Assembly: GCA_023213315.1 (NCBI GenBank)
Contig: JAKCPI010005689.1
Span: forward strand, 427,270-491,269
Reading direction: 5' to 3'
DNA: 64,000 bases
DNA from: Euborellia annulipes
Taxonomy: Eukaryota; Arthropoda; Insecta; Dermaptera; Anisolabididae
Every line of letters begins with the position of its first letter. Position 1 is the first letter of the stretch. Positions 31,900-42,694 of this stretch are shown here, one piece after another. Both the position numbers and the translations under genes were made by a program. Under the pieces are notes generated by a model. It saw only the letters and a list, made by a program, of their open reading frames with translations, did no database searches and had not been told where the DNA came from.

Positions 31900-32657
31900 C
31901 GTTCATTTGCATCCATTGGTAGCAATTCATCCAAAGCCTGCTTCAAAACTACTTTTAGATTTTGCATTACATGCTCAGGATCTAAATGTGCCCCTTCGCC
32001 TTCATCTACTACATATTCAACAATACCTAGAGATTGCAATTTATCTGCTGTCAAACCTAAAGCTTCGCTCGCTTGAGCCGCTTTTTCAGCAGTTTTCCAT
32101 AAAATAGATGCGCAGCCTTCTGGTGAAATCACAGAATAAATACTATGCGATAACATAATTACTCTGTCAGCAACGCCAATACCTAAAGCACCACCAGAAC
32201 CACCTTCACCAAGTACTGTTGCAACAACAGGAACCTTCAAACTTGAAAGTTGAGCAAGGCTAGTTGCAATTGCTTCGGCTTGTCCACGTTCTTCAGCACC
32301 AACACCAGGGTAAGCACCCATAGTATCAATAAACGTAAAGACCGGAAGATTAAAACGCTCAGCCATATCTAATAGGCGTTGAGATTTACGGTAACCTTCA
32401 GGGTTAGCCATACCGAAGTTATGCTTTAATTTTTCACGGGTACTACGACCACGGTGTTGTCCAATGACCATCACAGGTTGACCGTCAAAACGAGCAAGAC
32501 CACCTACCATCGCACCATCGTCACCAAACAAACGATCACCATGCAAGGCGTCAAATTCTGTAAAGATTTCACCGACATAATCTAGAAATTGCGGACGTTC
32601 AGGATGTCGTGCAATTTGAACCGTTGTCCACGCTTTGGACTGAGTAGCTTTTTTCAT
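31836..32657 (-). CDS. accA: Acetyl-CoA carboxylase carboxyltransferase, alpha subunit
   Basis: Moves the carboxyl group from biotin to acetyl-CoA to make malonyl-CoA, with AccD. 273 residues, somewhat shorter than E. coli AccA (about 319) because the N-terminal helical extension is missing, common in this genus. Core motifs: [78 protein letters not shown] and [14 protein letters not shown]. It begins the accA-tilS-proC-yggT run and follows ppx on the same strand by 18 bases. Confidence 0.95.
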   Translation of the reverse strand: MKKATQSKAWTTVQIARHPERPQFLDYVGEIFTEFDALHGDRLFGDDGAMVGGLARFDGQPVMVIGQHRGRSTREKLKHNFGMANPEGYRKSQRLLDMAERFNLPVFTFIDTMGAYPGVGAEERGQAEAIATSLAQLSSLKVPVVATVLGEGGSGGALGIGVADRVIMLSHSIYSVISPEGCASILWKTAEKAAQASEALGLTADKLQSLGIVEYVVDEGEGAHLDPEHVMQNLKVVLKQALDELLPMDANERCEARYQRLMKFGSANLGIMS

Positions 32658-32675
32658 AGGTCGAATATTATCCCT

Positions 32676-34196
32676 TTAATCGATAAATTTTTCCGACTGA
32701 ATATTCAATTCAATGTCCCAATGCTTAAACTGATCTTGCTCATCATGCAAGTCCGCAACTAACAATGGCCATTGTTTGGCATCACCAGAAACACTAAGCT
32801 GCCATTGTTGATCATTTATGATGGTCAGTTCAATGGCAGGAAGCATCTGATCACTTCGACTATGGTTGAGTAAAACTGCTAGGCGAAGCAATAAACATAA
32901 GTAAAGTAATTTATGACCACCAGCCTTCAAAATTTCGTTTTTTACATCATTTCGCAATTTACGACGATGGTGAGCAACTAAATGTGAAAGATGATTTTGA
33001 TCAATTTGAGAGAAACCCGGAATATCAGAATGCTGTAACAAATAAGCACCATGGCGATGATAACCACCATGACTAATTGCTAAACCAATCTCATGCAAAT
33101 AAGCTGATCGACGCAGTAAGTCACTGTCTTCACTCGTTAAATTAAGAGATTTTGCGACACCATCAAATAATTGCTGTGCTGTATTGACAACACGTTCTGC
33201 TTGTTTAGGGTCAGCATTATAACGGCCCATTAAAGCTTGTACACTGCGGTCGCGTATATCCTCATGTTTAAATCGACCTAATAGGTCATACATAACACCT
33301 TCGCGTAATGCACCATCAGAATATGCCAAACGATCAATTTCTAGAACTTCAAAAACTGCGTACAAAATTGCCAATCCGGCTGGCAAAACTGCTCGTCGAT
33401 CTTCTCTTAAACCTTCAAAATCAATTTCAGAAACGTTTTTAAACTTAAGTAATTTATCTTTGAGTTTGTATAAACCTTCTCGAGTGACATTCTCTTGTTC
33501 ATCACTTAAGCCCATATTAACCATAATTTGGCGACAGGCTTTAATCGTTCCGCTCGAACCAACGACAGTATCCCACCCTTCCATTTTATAAGTCGTTGCA
33601 ATAGCAGAAAGCTCTTTACGGGCAGCAACTACGGCCTTATCAAATGATTTCTGGGTAATTTCCCCATCAGAAAAGTAAGCTGTTGTATAGGCCACACAAC
33701 CCATTTGTAATGATTCGGTGTAAATAGGCTCAAACTCTTCACCGATAATAAATTCGGTAGAACCACCACCAATATCGACGACCAAGCGACGTCCACCATT
33801 GGCCATGGTATGCGATACACCCAAATAGATCAGACGGGCTTCTTCTCGTCCTGCAATAATTTCAATAGGTTTAGGTAAAATTTCTGCAGCTTTTTGAATA
33901 AATTCATGACCATTTTTTGCCTGACGCAAGGCATTAGTAGCCACAATTCGTAAACGATTAGGTTGAACAGAACTCAATCTACCAACAAAACGGGCTAGAC
34001 ATGCCAAACCACGTTGCTGAGCTGCTTCTGTTAAATTTTTATTTTCATCTAAACCAGCTGCAAGCTGTACTTTTTCTGACATCGAAGCAACTTTTTTAAC
34101 TTCACCGTGATCTACCCGTGCAATTGCAAGGTGAAAGCTGTTCGACCCCATATCTATGGCGGCAAGTAATTCTTCATCAATCAGAAAGTCAGACAT
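32676..34196 (-). CDS. ppx: Exopolyphosphatase, Ppx/GppA family
   Basis: Degrades polyphosphate or hydrolyses pppGpp to ppGpp. I chose the ATG at 34196 (MSDFLIDEELLAAIDMGSNS, 506 residues); an upstream in-frame ATG at 34223 adds nine odd residues. The actin-like phosphate-binding motifs are AAIDMGSNSFHLAIA (phosphate 1) and RLVVDIGGGSTEFIIG (phosphate 2), with EEARLIYLGV between. The C-terminal half holds the HD-like domain (YLHEIGLAISHGGYHRHGAYLL). It may belong with polyphosphate and stringent-response control; relA is also in the window but far away. Confidence 0.92.
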   Translation of the reverse strand: MSDFLIDEELLAAIDMGSNSFHLAIARVDHGEVKKVASMSEKVQLAAGLDENKNLTEAAQQRGLACLARFVGRLSSVQPNRLRIVATNALRQAKNGHEFIQKAAEILPKPIEIIAGREEARLIYLGVSHTMANGGRRLVVDIGGGSTEFIIGEEFEPIYTESLQMGCVAYTTAYFSDGEITQKSFDKAVVAARKELSAIATTYKMEGWDTVVGSSGTIKACRQIMVNMGLSDEQENVTREGLYKLKDKLLKFKNVSEIDFEGLREDRRAVLPAGLAILYAVFEVLEIDRLAYSDGALREGVMYDLLGRFKHEDIRDRSVQALMGRYNADPKQAERVVNTAQQLFDGVAKSLNLTSEDSDLLRRSAYLHEIGLAISHGGYHRHGAYLLQHSDIPGFSQIDQNHLSHLVAHHRRKLRNDVKNEILKAGGHKLLYLCLLLRLAVLLNHSRSDQMLPAIELTIINDQQWQLSVSGDAKQWPLLVADLHDEQDQFKHWDIELNIQSEKFID

Positions 34197-34475
34197 TATT
34201 GAACTAAACCCATAACAATTCACGCCTAGAGTAATTCACACGAATGCAATTGAAAAGCCATTTTCATCAACAATTAACTGTCATTTATATTTTTCTATTT
34301 ATGAGTTGATTGTACAAGTCGATGGTGAATATCGTGAGCATCCATTAGACAAATTTAGTTAAGCCTTGAATAATGGCATCAAACCCTTACATTGAACTAA
34401 GTAGCTATGTAATACTGATAGAGATAATTTTCTCCTGTAGTAATAGCACTTTTTTCTAAAAATTGGAGCCGTACC

Positions 34476-34802
34476 ATGTCTGCGACTATTGTAAATACAA
34501 CTGATGATAACTTCCAAGCAGATGTTCTAGACGCTGAAACACCTGTACTTGTTGACTTCTGGGCAGGTTGGTGTGCACCTTGTAAAGCAATTGCACCTGT
34601 TCTTGAAGACTTATCAAGTGAATATGCTGGTAAAGTAAAAATTGTTAAAGTAGATGTGACTTCTTGCGAAGATATTGCGGTGAAATACAATATCCGCAAC
34701 ATTCCTGCTTTATTACTTTTCAAAAATGGTGAAGTGGTAGCTCAACAAATTGGCGCTGTACCTCGCTCTAAACTTGTTAGCTTTATTGATGAAAACGTTT
34801 AA
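34476..34802 (+). CDS. trxA: Thioredoxin with a WCAPC active site
   Basis: 108-residue thioredoxin, a general dithiol reductant kept reduced by TrxB. Typical features are VLVDFWAGWCAPCKAIAPVL (buried Asp about residue 27, redox cysteines about 33 and 36), the cis-proline in IRNIPALLLFKNG, and a glycine in QQIGAV. The active-site pair is Cys-Ala-Pro-Cys instead of the textbook Cys-Gly-Pro-Cys. A TTGG-AGCC region gives a reasonable ribosome site. The gene stands alone between divergent ppx and downstream rho, with its own terminator. Confidence 0.95.
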   Translation: MSATIVNTTDDNFQADVLDAETPVLVDFWAGWCAPCKAIAPVLEDLSSEYAGKVKIVKVDVTSCEDIAVKYNIRNIPALLLFKNGEVVAQQIGAVPRSKLVSFIDENV

Positions 34803-34819
34803 GTCAAAATGCTAAGAAT

Positions 34820-34856
34820 GAAAATACGCTATACTTTTTTATAGCGTATTTTTTTC
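34820..34856 (+). terminator. Intrinsic terminator of trxA
   Basis: AATACGCTAT and ATAGCGTATT pair perfectly around ACTTTTTT-type loop bases and are followed by five further T. It lies 20 bases after the trxA stop. Confidence 0.9.
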
Positions 34857-34865
34857 GGCTATAAA

Positions 34866-34894
34866 TTGACAAATTAACTAAGCTGGCTTATATT
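34866..34894 (+). promoter_or_regulatory. rho: Probable rho promoter
   Basis: TTGACA at 34866-34871, 17 bases, then TATATT at 34889-34894: a near-consensus sigma-70 promoter just past the trxA terminator and 230 bases ahead of rho. Confidence 0.75.
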
Positions 34895-35124
34895 GCATGC
34901 TCAAGAGGCACTGAAGGGAATCATCTTCGTCCGGCTTCTTACAAGACACAAACATAAAGATCGCCACTCGGCAACAGAAATTGTTTTTTCACATTTTTCT
35001 TCGAAACAATCAATCAGACTTCTGAATTGTTATTGTGTAAATACAATTGCGATAATCTTTTTTGTATGCGAGCGATTTTTCTTCTTTTTAAACCACACTC
35101 TACTCTTTCCTAATTCTGACCCTT
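34895..35124 (+). other. Long rho leader
   Basis: From the promoter to the rho ATG there are about 220 bases of untranslated leader. An open frame runs through 34893-35138 but has no ribosome site and no protein-like composition, so I treat it as chance. Long leaders that let Rho terminate its own transcript early are known from E. coli; C-rich, G-poor stretches (for example around 34935-34980) fit that model. Inference only. Confidence 0.5.
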
Positions 35125-36393
35125 ATGAATTTAACTGAACTCAAGAAAAAACCAATTGGTGAATTAATTAAAATTGCTGAATTTATGGGCCTGGAAGGTA
35201 TGGCTCGTAACCGAAAGCAAGATATTATCTTTGCCATTTTGAAACGCCATGCGATGAATGGCGAAGAAATTTTTGGTGACGGCGTTCTTGAAATTCTCTC
35301 TGATGGTTTTGGTTTTTTGCGCTCTGCCGCAGGTTCGTATTTAGCAGGTCCGGATGATATTTATGTGAGTCCCTCACAAATCCGACGCTTTAACTTGCGT
35401 ACAGGCGATACCATCACAGGTACTATTCGCCCTCCAAAAGAAGGTGAGCGTTATTTTGCGTTGCTCAAAGTTAACCAGATTAACTATGACACGCCAGAAA
35501 ATTCTCGAAATAAAATTCTATTTGAAAACTTAACACCCCTTTTCCCAACCGAACAATTGGTTATGGAACTAGGTAATGGTACGACAGAAGACTTAACTTC
35601 TCGTGTTGTTGACTTAGTTGCGCCGATCGGTAAAGGTCAACGTTCTATTATTGTTGCACCGCCAAAAGCGGGTAAAACAATGTTACTTCAAAATATTGCT
35701 CAATCTATTGTTAGAAACAATCCTGAAGTATTCCTGATTGTTCTATTAATTGACGAGCGTCCAGAAGAAGTAACTGAAATGGAACGTACTGTTCGCGGTG
35801 AAGTCATTGCTTCAACCTTCGATGAAGCTCCTGCTCGCCACGTACAAGTTGCAGAAATGGTGATTGAAAAAGCAAAACGTCTTGTTGAACATAAAAAAGA
35901 TGTTGTGATTCTGCTTGACTCGATTACCCGTTTAGCGCGTGCATATAACACTGTCATTCCTTCATCAGGTAAAGTGTTAACTGGTGGTGTAGATGCTCAC
36001 GCATTAGAACGCCCTAAACGCTTCTTTGGTGCTGCACGTAATATTGAAGAAGGCGGATCTCTTACGATCATTTCAACTGCTTTGATTGAAACAGGCAGTA
36101 AAATGGATGACGTAATTTATGAAGAATTCAAAGGTACGGGTAACCAAGAGATTACTCTTGATCGCCGTATTGCTGAAAAACGCGTCTTCCCTGCCATGAA
36201 TATTAAGAAATCTGGTACCCGTCGTGAAGAACGTTTAATGGATGATGATAACTTACGTAAAGTATGGATCCTCCGTAAGCTTCTTCATCCTATGGATGAG
36301 TTGGCGGCAATGGAATTCTTGCTTGATCGTATGAAAGAAACTAAAACAAATGATGATTTCTTCGATCAAATGAAGCGTAAAGCTTCAACTTAA
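35125..36393 (+). CDS. rho: Transcription termination factor Rho
   Basis: Hexameric RNA-dependent ATPase that ends transcription. 422 residues, the standard length without large insertions. It starts [20 protein letters not shown] (Rho N-domain), followed by the cold-shock-like RNA-binding domain ([18 protein letters not shown]), Walker [18 protein letters not shown] (about 175-190), Walker [19 protein letters not shown], and the Q-loop/R-loop region [23 protein letters not shown]. Residues targeted by bicyclomycin appear conserved by eye. It has its own promoter and terminator. Confidence 0.98.
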   Translation: MNLTELKKKPIGELIKIAEFMGLEGMARNRKQDIIFAILKRHAMNGEEIFGDGVLEILSDGFGFLRSAAGSYLAGPDDIYVSPSQIRRFNLRTGDTITGTIRPPKEGERYFALLKVNQINYDTPENSRNKILFENLTPLFPTEQLVMELGNGTTEDLTSRVVDLVAPIGKGQRSIIVAPPKAGKTMLLQNIAQSIVRNNPEVFLIVLLIDERPEEVTEMERTVRGEVIASTFDEAPARHVQVAEMVIEKAKRLVEHKKDVVILLDSITRLARAYNTVIPSSGKVLTGGVDAHALERPKRFFGAARNIEEGGSLTIISTALIETGSKMDDVIYEEFKGTGNQEITLDRRIAEKRVFPAMNIKKSGTRREERLMDDDNLRKVWILRKLLHPMDELAAMEFLLDRMKETKTNDDFFDQMKRKAST

Positions 36394-36409
36394 TCGATTA
36401 ATTTTCAAT

Positions 36410-36438
36410 AAAAAGCCACTCTTTTGAGTGGCTTTTTA
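36410..36438 (+). terminator. Intrinsic terminator of rho
   Basis: AAAAGCCACTC and GAGTGGCTTTT pair around a TTTT loop, with T run following, 17 bases after the rho stop. Confidence 0.9.
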
Positions 36439-36690
36439 TTTGGTTGACAAGCTTTACACAAAAATACATTTTGTAGTTTTTTATGTAAAATTATTTATAA
36501 GCTTTTGATAGTAATTATTTTTGAATTAAAAAAAAATAAGTTTTTTAATAGCTTATCTCCACCTTTTCCAATATCACTCGGGCTGATTGATTGTTTTTTT
36601 CTGTTAAAAAACAGGCTGTTTTTTTCTCTTTTTCATACGTTTTTTCGACAGACGACAGTAGTATTTCAGCATTTGCAGTGATAGCATAGC
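36439..36690. other. AT-rich intergenic region after rho
   Basis: No gene is visible. A near-perfect palindrome AAAAAACAGGCTGTTTTTT lies at 36606-36624 and could form a short hairpin with a T run in either direction. A TTGACA occurs at 36443 without a well-spaced -10. The rest is AT-rich. Confidence 0.4.
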
Positions 36691-36777
36691 GGCAGACCAG
36701 TTAGACTGCTCCATGCGTTGTTACCTAGCTACGTTTTAGGAATAATAAAAGCAAAACAGTCCAACTTAGGTTTTTTT
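36691..36777 (+). ncRNA. Candidate structured leader or small RNA before the Ala-rich lipoprotein
   Basis: AGTTAGACTG at 36699-36708 can pair with CAGTCCAACT at 36757-36766 (nine of ten positions, one A-C mismatch). Inside lies a second hairpin CCTAG/TTAGG at 36724-36740. The outer stem is followed by TAGG and seven T (36771-36777), then the lipoprotein ATG 32 bases later. This is either a terminator-capped small RNA or a regulatory 5' leader. There is no homology evidence; I do not recognise the family. Confidence 0.4.
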
Positions 36778-36808
36778 AATCTCAAATCTTTTTTGTGAGA
36801 GTGATGCC

Positions 36809-37045
36809 ATGTTATTCAAAAAATTTGCTGCTGTTGCTGCTGTAGCTGCTACTTTAGCTTTCGTTGGTTGTTCTAAGAAAGAAGAAGCTCCTGCTGCTGC
36901 TGCTTCTGAAGCTGTAGCTGCTGCTTCTGAAGCTTCTACTGCTGCTTCTGAAGCTGCTACTGCTGCTTCTACTGCTGTTGATGCTGCTGCTATCTGAAGT
37001 CTGCCTGCTGCTGCTTCTGCACCTGCTGCTTCTGCTGCACACTAA
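36809..37045 (+). CDS. Ala/Ser-rich lipoprotein, frame broken near the end
   Basis: Small lipoprotein of about 78 residues. The N-terminus MLFKKFAAVAAVAATLAFVGCSKKEE is a lipoprotein signal with lipobox FVGC (Cys at about residue 21). The mature part is built almost only of Ala, Ser, Glu and Thr in repeats of the type AASEA, written with GCT and TCT codons. The frame shifts at about 36993 and again near 37000; past them AAASAPAASAAH follows to a stop at 37045. The composition suggests a helical, extended, possibly Lpp-like cell-wall spacer protein, but that is inference. GTGAGAGTG just before the ATG is a plausible ribosome site. Confidence 0.78.
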
Positions 37046-37061
37046 TCTATAATTTAGATTA

Positions 37062-37093
37062 GAAAAAAGAGGACATTTTGTCCTCTTTTTTTT
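37062..37093 (+). terminator. Intrinsic terminator after the Ala-rich lipoprotein
   Basis: AAAAAAGAGGACA and TGTCCTCTTTTTT pair around TTT, followed by further T. It is placed 17 bases after the lipoprotein stop. Confidence 0.9.
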
Positions 37094-37189
37094 ATGCCTA
37101 AATTTTATATTCCTAAGCCCACTTCACTTAATATATCTAGATAAATTGACATAACATCATAGTTGAATAAAGCTATCTAAATATAAGTA

Positions 37190-37215
37190 AAAAAAAGCAG
37201 ATCAATCGATCTGCT
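37190..37215 (-). terminator. Terminator overlapping the ihfA stop
   Basis: On the minus strand AGCAGATC and GATCTGCT pair around GATT and are followed by eight T. The upstream arm is inside the last codons of ihfA (Glu-Gln-Ile-Asp-stop), so coding sequence and terminator share DNA. Confidence 0.85.
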
Positions 37216-37498
37216 CATTTCCAACGCGTTGTCTAAACTTTTGACCTGCTCTAAAGGTCACTACACGGCGAGCAGAAATTGGAATTTCTTCGCCTGTCTT
37301 CGGATTACGTCCTGGACGTTCGCGTTTATCTCTTAACTCAAAATTACCGAAACCAGAAAGCTTAACCTGCTCTCCCGCAATAAGTGCTTGGCTAATTTCG
37401 TCGAAGAACAACTCGACCATTTGTTTTGCTTCACGGCGATTTAAGCTGGTTAACTCACTTAAATGATCAGCCATGTCTGCTTTAGTTAATGCTGTCAT
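37202..37498 (-). CDS. ihfA: Integration host factor, alpha subunit
   Basis: DNA-bending nucleoid protein that pairs with IhfB, needed for many sigma-54 promoters and for recombination. 98 residues, intact. HU/IHF signatures are TKADMADHL at the start, [26 protein letters not shown] in the DNA-binding arm (with the intercalating Pro in GRNP) and [12 protein letters not shown]. Its ATG overlaps the pheT stop by four bases (ATGA), the pheS-pheT-ihfA order known from E. coli. Confidence 0.97.
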   Translation of the reverse strand: MTALTKADMADHLSELTSLNRREAKQMVELFFDEISQALIAGEQVKLSGFGNFELRDKRERPGRNPKTGEEIPISARRVVTFRAGQKFRQRVGNEQID

Positions 37499-39874
37499 GA
37501 GGCCCTCAATGTCGCTTGATAAGTGTTTTCTAACACTTGGATAATATTGTCCATACCAGATTTAATTTCAGCATCTTCAAGCGTACGTGAAGGATGTTGC
37601 CACAAAGTGCAAACGCTAATGAGCGCTTACCATCTTCGACACCCTGCCCCGTATACACATCGAATAACCATGTAGAGTCTAAAAGCTCTCCACCAGTTTG
37701 TTCGATTAACTGCTGAATATCTCTAACATTTATATTATCAGAGATTAAAGCGCAATATCACGTCTAACCGAAGGAAAACGTGATAATTCTGTAAAATTAG
37801 ATACATAAGATTGCAAAACAGCTGTTTGATCGAGTTCAGCAACCCAAGTCGTGCTTAAATCAAGCTCATTTTCTAGAGATGGGTGCAAACGGCCCAAATA
37901 GCCAATGGACTTACCATCTACTAAAATTTCAGCTGATTGCCCTGGATGCAACCACGCGCGTTCTGAACGAACATATTCAACACTTACACGTCCAGCAGCT
38001 AATATCTCTTCAATCTCACCTTTGAAATCAAAGAAATCCATTGGTTGAGGCTTAACATGCCAAGATTCTGGTTCTTGCGAGCCGACTGCCACCAAAGCCA
38101 AGGTAGGAGCCTGTTTTAGGTCTTCAATGTTCTTAGCATTTTGGTAATCAAAACGCAGCCCGAATTCGAAGAAACGAACACGACTTTGCTGACGGTTGAG
38201 ATTATATTGTACGCAAGGAATTAAACTAGAAAGCAACGTACTACGCATTGCAGCCAAATCGCTTGAAATTGGATTTGCTAACATCAATGGCTTAACTTCA
38301 GGATTTAATTGCTTTTCAAGTTTCGCATCAGCAAAACTAAAGCTAATTGCTTCTTGATAACCTAAAGTCACGATCGTTTGACGCAGCTCAGTGAGTTCAA
38401 AACGATCTTGGTATTTAGCAAATTTAACATCCATGCTTGGTAAGCTAATCTGGATATTATCATAGCCATCAATACGCGCAACTTCTTCAATTAAATCTTG
38501 ATAAATAGCCATATCGTAACGATGCGATGGTGGCACTACGCTCCACTCACCTTCAGCTTTAACTGTTACCTTACACCCTAGTCGGGTTAAAGCATCGGTA
38601 ATAAACTCACCCGCGACTTGATATCCCAATAATTGGTCTACCTGAGCTTGTTTCAGTTCAATGGCTTCACGTTTTGGAAGTAAGTCAGTTTTTTCAGCTA
38701 CAGTAATTGGGCCAAATTCACCACCCGCTAACTCTTGAATAAGCTGAGAAGCACGATTCATCGCAATTAAAGGTAATTCAAAATCTACACCACGTTCATA
38801 GCGCTGCGAAGAATCTGTATGTAAACCAAAACGACGAGCACGTCCAGCAATAGCAAGTGGAGCGAAGAAAGCACTTTCTAGGAAGATATCAGTCGTATCA
38901 TCGGTTACACTTGACGCTAAACCACCCATAATTCCAGCAATTGCTAAAGCTTTTTTGGTCATCAGCAATCACCATAATATCTTCTGGCAACTCAACTTCT
39001 TGATCATTCAGAAGTTGTAACTTTTCTTGTTGTGTTGCTTGACGAACATGTATCGTCCCTTCGATTTTAGACAAATCGAATGCATGCATTGGTTGACCCA
39101 ATTCCATTAGGACATAGTTGGTCACATCAACCAAAATACTATGAGTACGGATTCCTGAACGTGATAAAGCCTGTGCCATCCACTCAGGAGTAGCAGCTTT
39201 TATATTAACATTTTTAACTACACGTCCTAAATAACGCGGAGCGCCTTCAGTACTGATAACTACTTTTTTCTCATCAGCAATGCTGGCATCAACCATGTTA
39301 ATTACAGGCTCATTCATTTGTAGCTTATTAATAACTGCAATTTCACGGGCAATACCACGAATACTAAAACAGTCACCACGATTTGGCGTAATACTGATAT
39401 CAATGACATTGTCATCAAGTTTGAGGTATTCACGGATATTTACTCCGACTGGAGCATCGGCTGGTAATTCAAGTAAACCATCGATTTTATCTTCAAGATC
39501 AATCTCAGAAGCACCACAAAGCATCCCTTGTGACTCAACTCCACGAAGCTTACCTTTTTGATTTTAAAATCGCCAGGTAATACAGCCCCAATGATTGCAA
39601 CTGGAGCTTTCATTCCAGCGCGAACGTTCGGTGCGCCACATACAATTTGCAGAGGTTCACCTGAACCAATATTAACAGTTGTTACGCGCAGACGGTCTGC
39701 ATCAGGATGCTGCTCAACAGTTAACACTTCACCGATTACTACACCAGTAAATGGTTTAGCCACAGGTGCTAATTCATCAACTTCAAGACCAAGCATCGTC
39801 AACTGATCAGACAATGTATCACTATCAATTGCTGGGTTAACCCATGTGCGTAACCAATTTTCGCTAATCTTCAT
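37495..39874 (-). CDS. pheT: Phenylalanyl-tRNA synthetase beta subunit, four frameshifts
   Basis: Beta chain of the heterotetrameric enzyme that charges tRNA-Phe; it provides tRNA binding and B3/B4 editing. The start [16 protein letters not shown] and tRNA-binding domain ([30 protein letters not shown]) are followed by [21 protein letters not shown], the B5 region and the C-terminal anticodon-binding (FDX-ACB) domain. The frame breaks at 39555-39559 (T5 for T6), 38951-38956 (T6 for T5), about 37748-37753 (two extra bases) and 37604-37606 (A3 for A4). With these resolved it is 792 residues, exactly typical. The gene is essential, so these are sequence errors. It follows pheS by 32 bases and overlaps ihfA. 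Confidence 0.96.
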
Positions 39875-39906
39875 CTTTATAAACCTTTTTTAATCCTGAA
39901 AAACTG

Positions 39907-40890
<984 letters not shown>

Positions 40891-41047
40891 TTAACTCTCA
40901 AAGCAACAAATTAAAAAATATAATAAAACACTGCATTCTATCAGTTTTTCATCGAATTGATGAAGTTTATCCATCATGAAAAATGTATTAGGCAACAAAA
41001 AAGATAAAACGTATAAGATAATAGCATCGTCAATGAGATCAACTATT

Positions 41048-42039
41048 ATGGCGCTCAATCAAATTTGGAAACAACAACTTACGCTTGTAACGTATGGTAA
41101 TGAATACCTCCGCCAAAACTTAAGCTTTACCCAATGGCGACAACATCATATTTTTGACCACCATAGTTTTCAGTTTCGTGACTTAGCTTCTCAGCATTTA
41201 CTTGCTCCAACACTTTCAAGTTTGGTTAGAAGCTTTAAAAAAACAAGGTACCACTCAGCTAAGCTTACATTTATCAAGCCTTCTAAATGAAGAGCAAAAC
41301 CCAAACAACAATGTTGAGCTTTTACCTTATACCCATTTTATCGTTAGCCATCAAAATGATAAGAAATTTGCATGGATTTTCGGCTATGAACTTGCTGAAT
41401 GGTATAACAATGATAATGAGTTTGAAGCCCCTCCTTCACAAACCTGTGAGCTTCATTTAGAAACTTTCTGGCGTTTTGAACTAAATGAAAAGTTATCAAA
41501 AAAATTGAAGCTGATTTAAAAAATCCGCCATGGCAAGAAATCGCTGACTTTATGGATAGTGAATTATTTCGCAGTAAATATGCAGCAGGTTTTGAGGAAC
41601 CAGAATTTCAAAAAGCTCATTTTGACGGTACAAATATTACGAACCAAGAACCAAGACTTGCTTTAATTCCAAGAGCTATCCAGCAGATTATGCTCACCAG
41701 CTTCTAAATCGTACTCAAGCATTAAGCAATTATTTAGAACAAAAGAAACGACTTGCAAATGATCCGTTAGGAGAAGAGCTAGACCAAGAACAACTCATTA
41801 ATTTAAGAAATTTTACGCAAAAAACCGATGACTTGTTTGCCAAACTTATTGTTAAGGCTGCTAATCACTATCAAACAGCTCAAATAATTCCAGTCGTTAA
41901 GGCCTCTCCGTTCGAGCAATCAAATGAAAGTCCTCAACATTTGAAATCTCACCACCATAAAGGCACTGGTTCAGGCGTTATTAAGCTGATTATTCTAACG
42001 ATTATTATTTGTGCATTGGCTTATTATTTTGGGCTATAA
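41048..42039 (+). CDS. Unrecognised protein with a C-terminal membrane anchor, three frameshifts
   Basis: I do not recognise this gene. Joining the segments gives about 330 residues in one direction: start MALNQIWKQQLTLVTYGNEY, a middle with FAWIFGYELAEWYNN and FRSKYAAGFEEPEF, a coiled region near LLNRTQALSNYLEQKKRL, then a His-rich linker (HLKSHHHKGTGSG) and a single C-terminal membrane helix VIKLIILTIIICALAYYFGL. The layout suggests a tail-anchored cytoplasmic protein. Breaks lie near 41207, at about 41500-41505 (A7 for A8) and near 41672. Two in-frame ATG codons further upstream (40976, 41033) are possible. It is divergent from pheS and 12 bases before the next gene. Confidence 0.7.
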
Positions 42040-42051
42040 CCACAGGAATAT

Positions 42052-42667
42052 ATGAAAATGATATAAAAGATTACTCCTAACGCTCATTGCATTATGTTCC
42101 ATTAACGCATATGCACAACAAGGTATTGCAAACCAAGAAAAAAAAGTCCCGTTACTTTCCAAACATTAAAATTTACACCGAGTCAAATTCAGCAAGAATT
42201 AAAACAATTACAGTCAATTGAAAATCAAGAACATCCTAAATACTCAGCCTTAGCTAAACAATGGTCTGAAAATAATTCAATGATGAACGATATTGTATTT
42301 TCACTTCTTAATGACAAAACACAATTAACAAAAGAGAATTTTGAACTAAGCCAAAAGCAACTTGATAAAACAAAAAAATTTAAACGAGAAATTAATGAAA
42401 ATGAGAATTAATCTAATTAAAGAGAATAATATGACCCTAACACAGTTAGATATCAAAACAAAACAAGGTCTATCTTTAACGAAGCTCTATTTAGAACGCA
42501 ATCAAAAATGTATGCAATATTTTCAGGATGAATTATCAAATACGACTATCAATACCAACAATATAAATTTAAAACAACAATGCATGCAAGCTAACTCTAG
42601 AGTACAAGAGCTGTCTACAACATTATCTGAAAAATATAATATTTCTGATAATAAAAAAGACCGCTAA
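42052..42667 (+). CDS. Unrecognised periplasmic protein, frame broken
   Basis: Twelve bases after the previous gene, with AGGA six bases before the ATG. The frame breaks after four codons (near 42063); the shifted frame gives a signal peptide, RLLLTLIALCSINAYAQQG, likely cleaved after AYA. Further shifts occur near 42155 and near 42390. The mature protein is about 180 residues, polar and helical, rich in Gln, Asn and Lys (for example FTPSQIQQELKQLQSIENQ and TTLSEKYNISDNKK), with two cysteines (KCMQYFQ, QQCMQAN) that could pair. No family recognised. Its proximity to the tail-anchored gene suggests a joint role, unproven. Confidence 0.65.
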
Positions 42668-42682
42668 AAAGCGGCCTTTTTT
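42652..42682. terminator. Terminator between the unknown gene pair and rplT
   Basis: CCGCT and AGCGG pair around AAAA, with six A on the left and six T on the right, so it can work for the + strand genes and for rplT on the - strand. The left arm overlaps the last codons of the + strand gene. Confidence 0.8.
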
Positions 42683-42694
42683 GAATCTCTAAGC

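Noticed and set aside
34893..35138. 81-residue open frame upstream of rho
   Set aside because: No ribosome binding site, overlaps the rho start in another frame and looks like untranslated leader.
36854..37042. Minus-strand Arg/Ser-rich open frame
   Set aside because: It is the antisense shadow of the GCT/TCT repeats of the Ala-rich lipoprotein.
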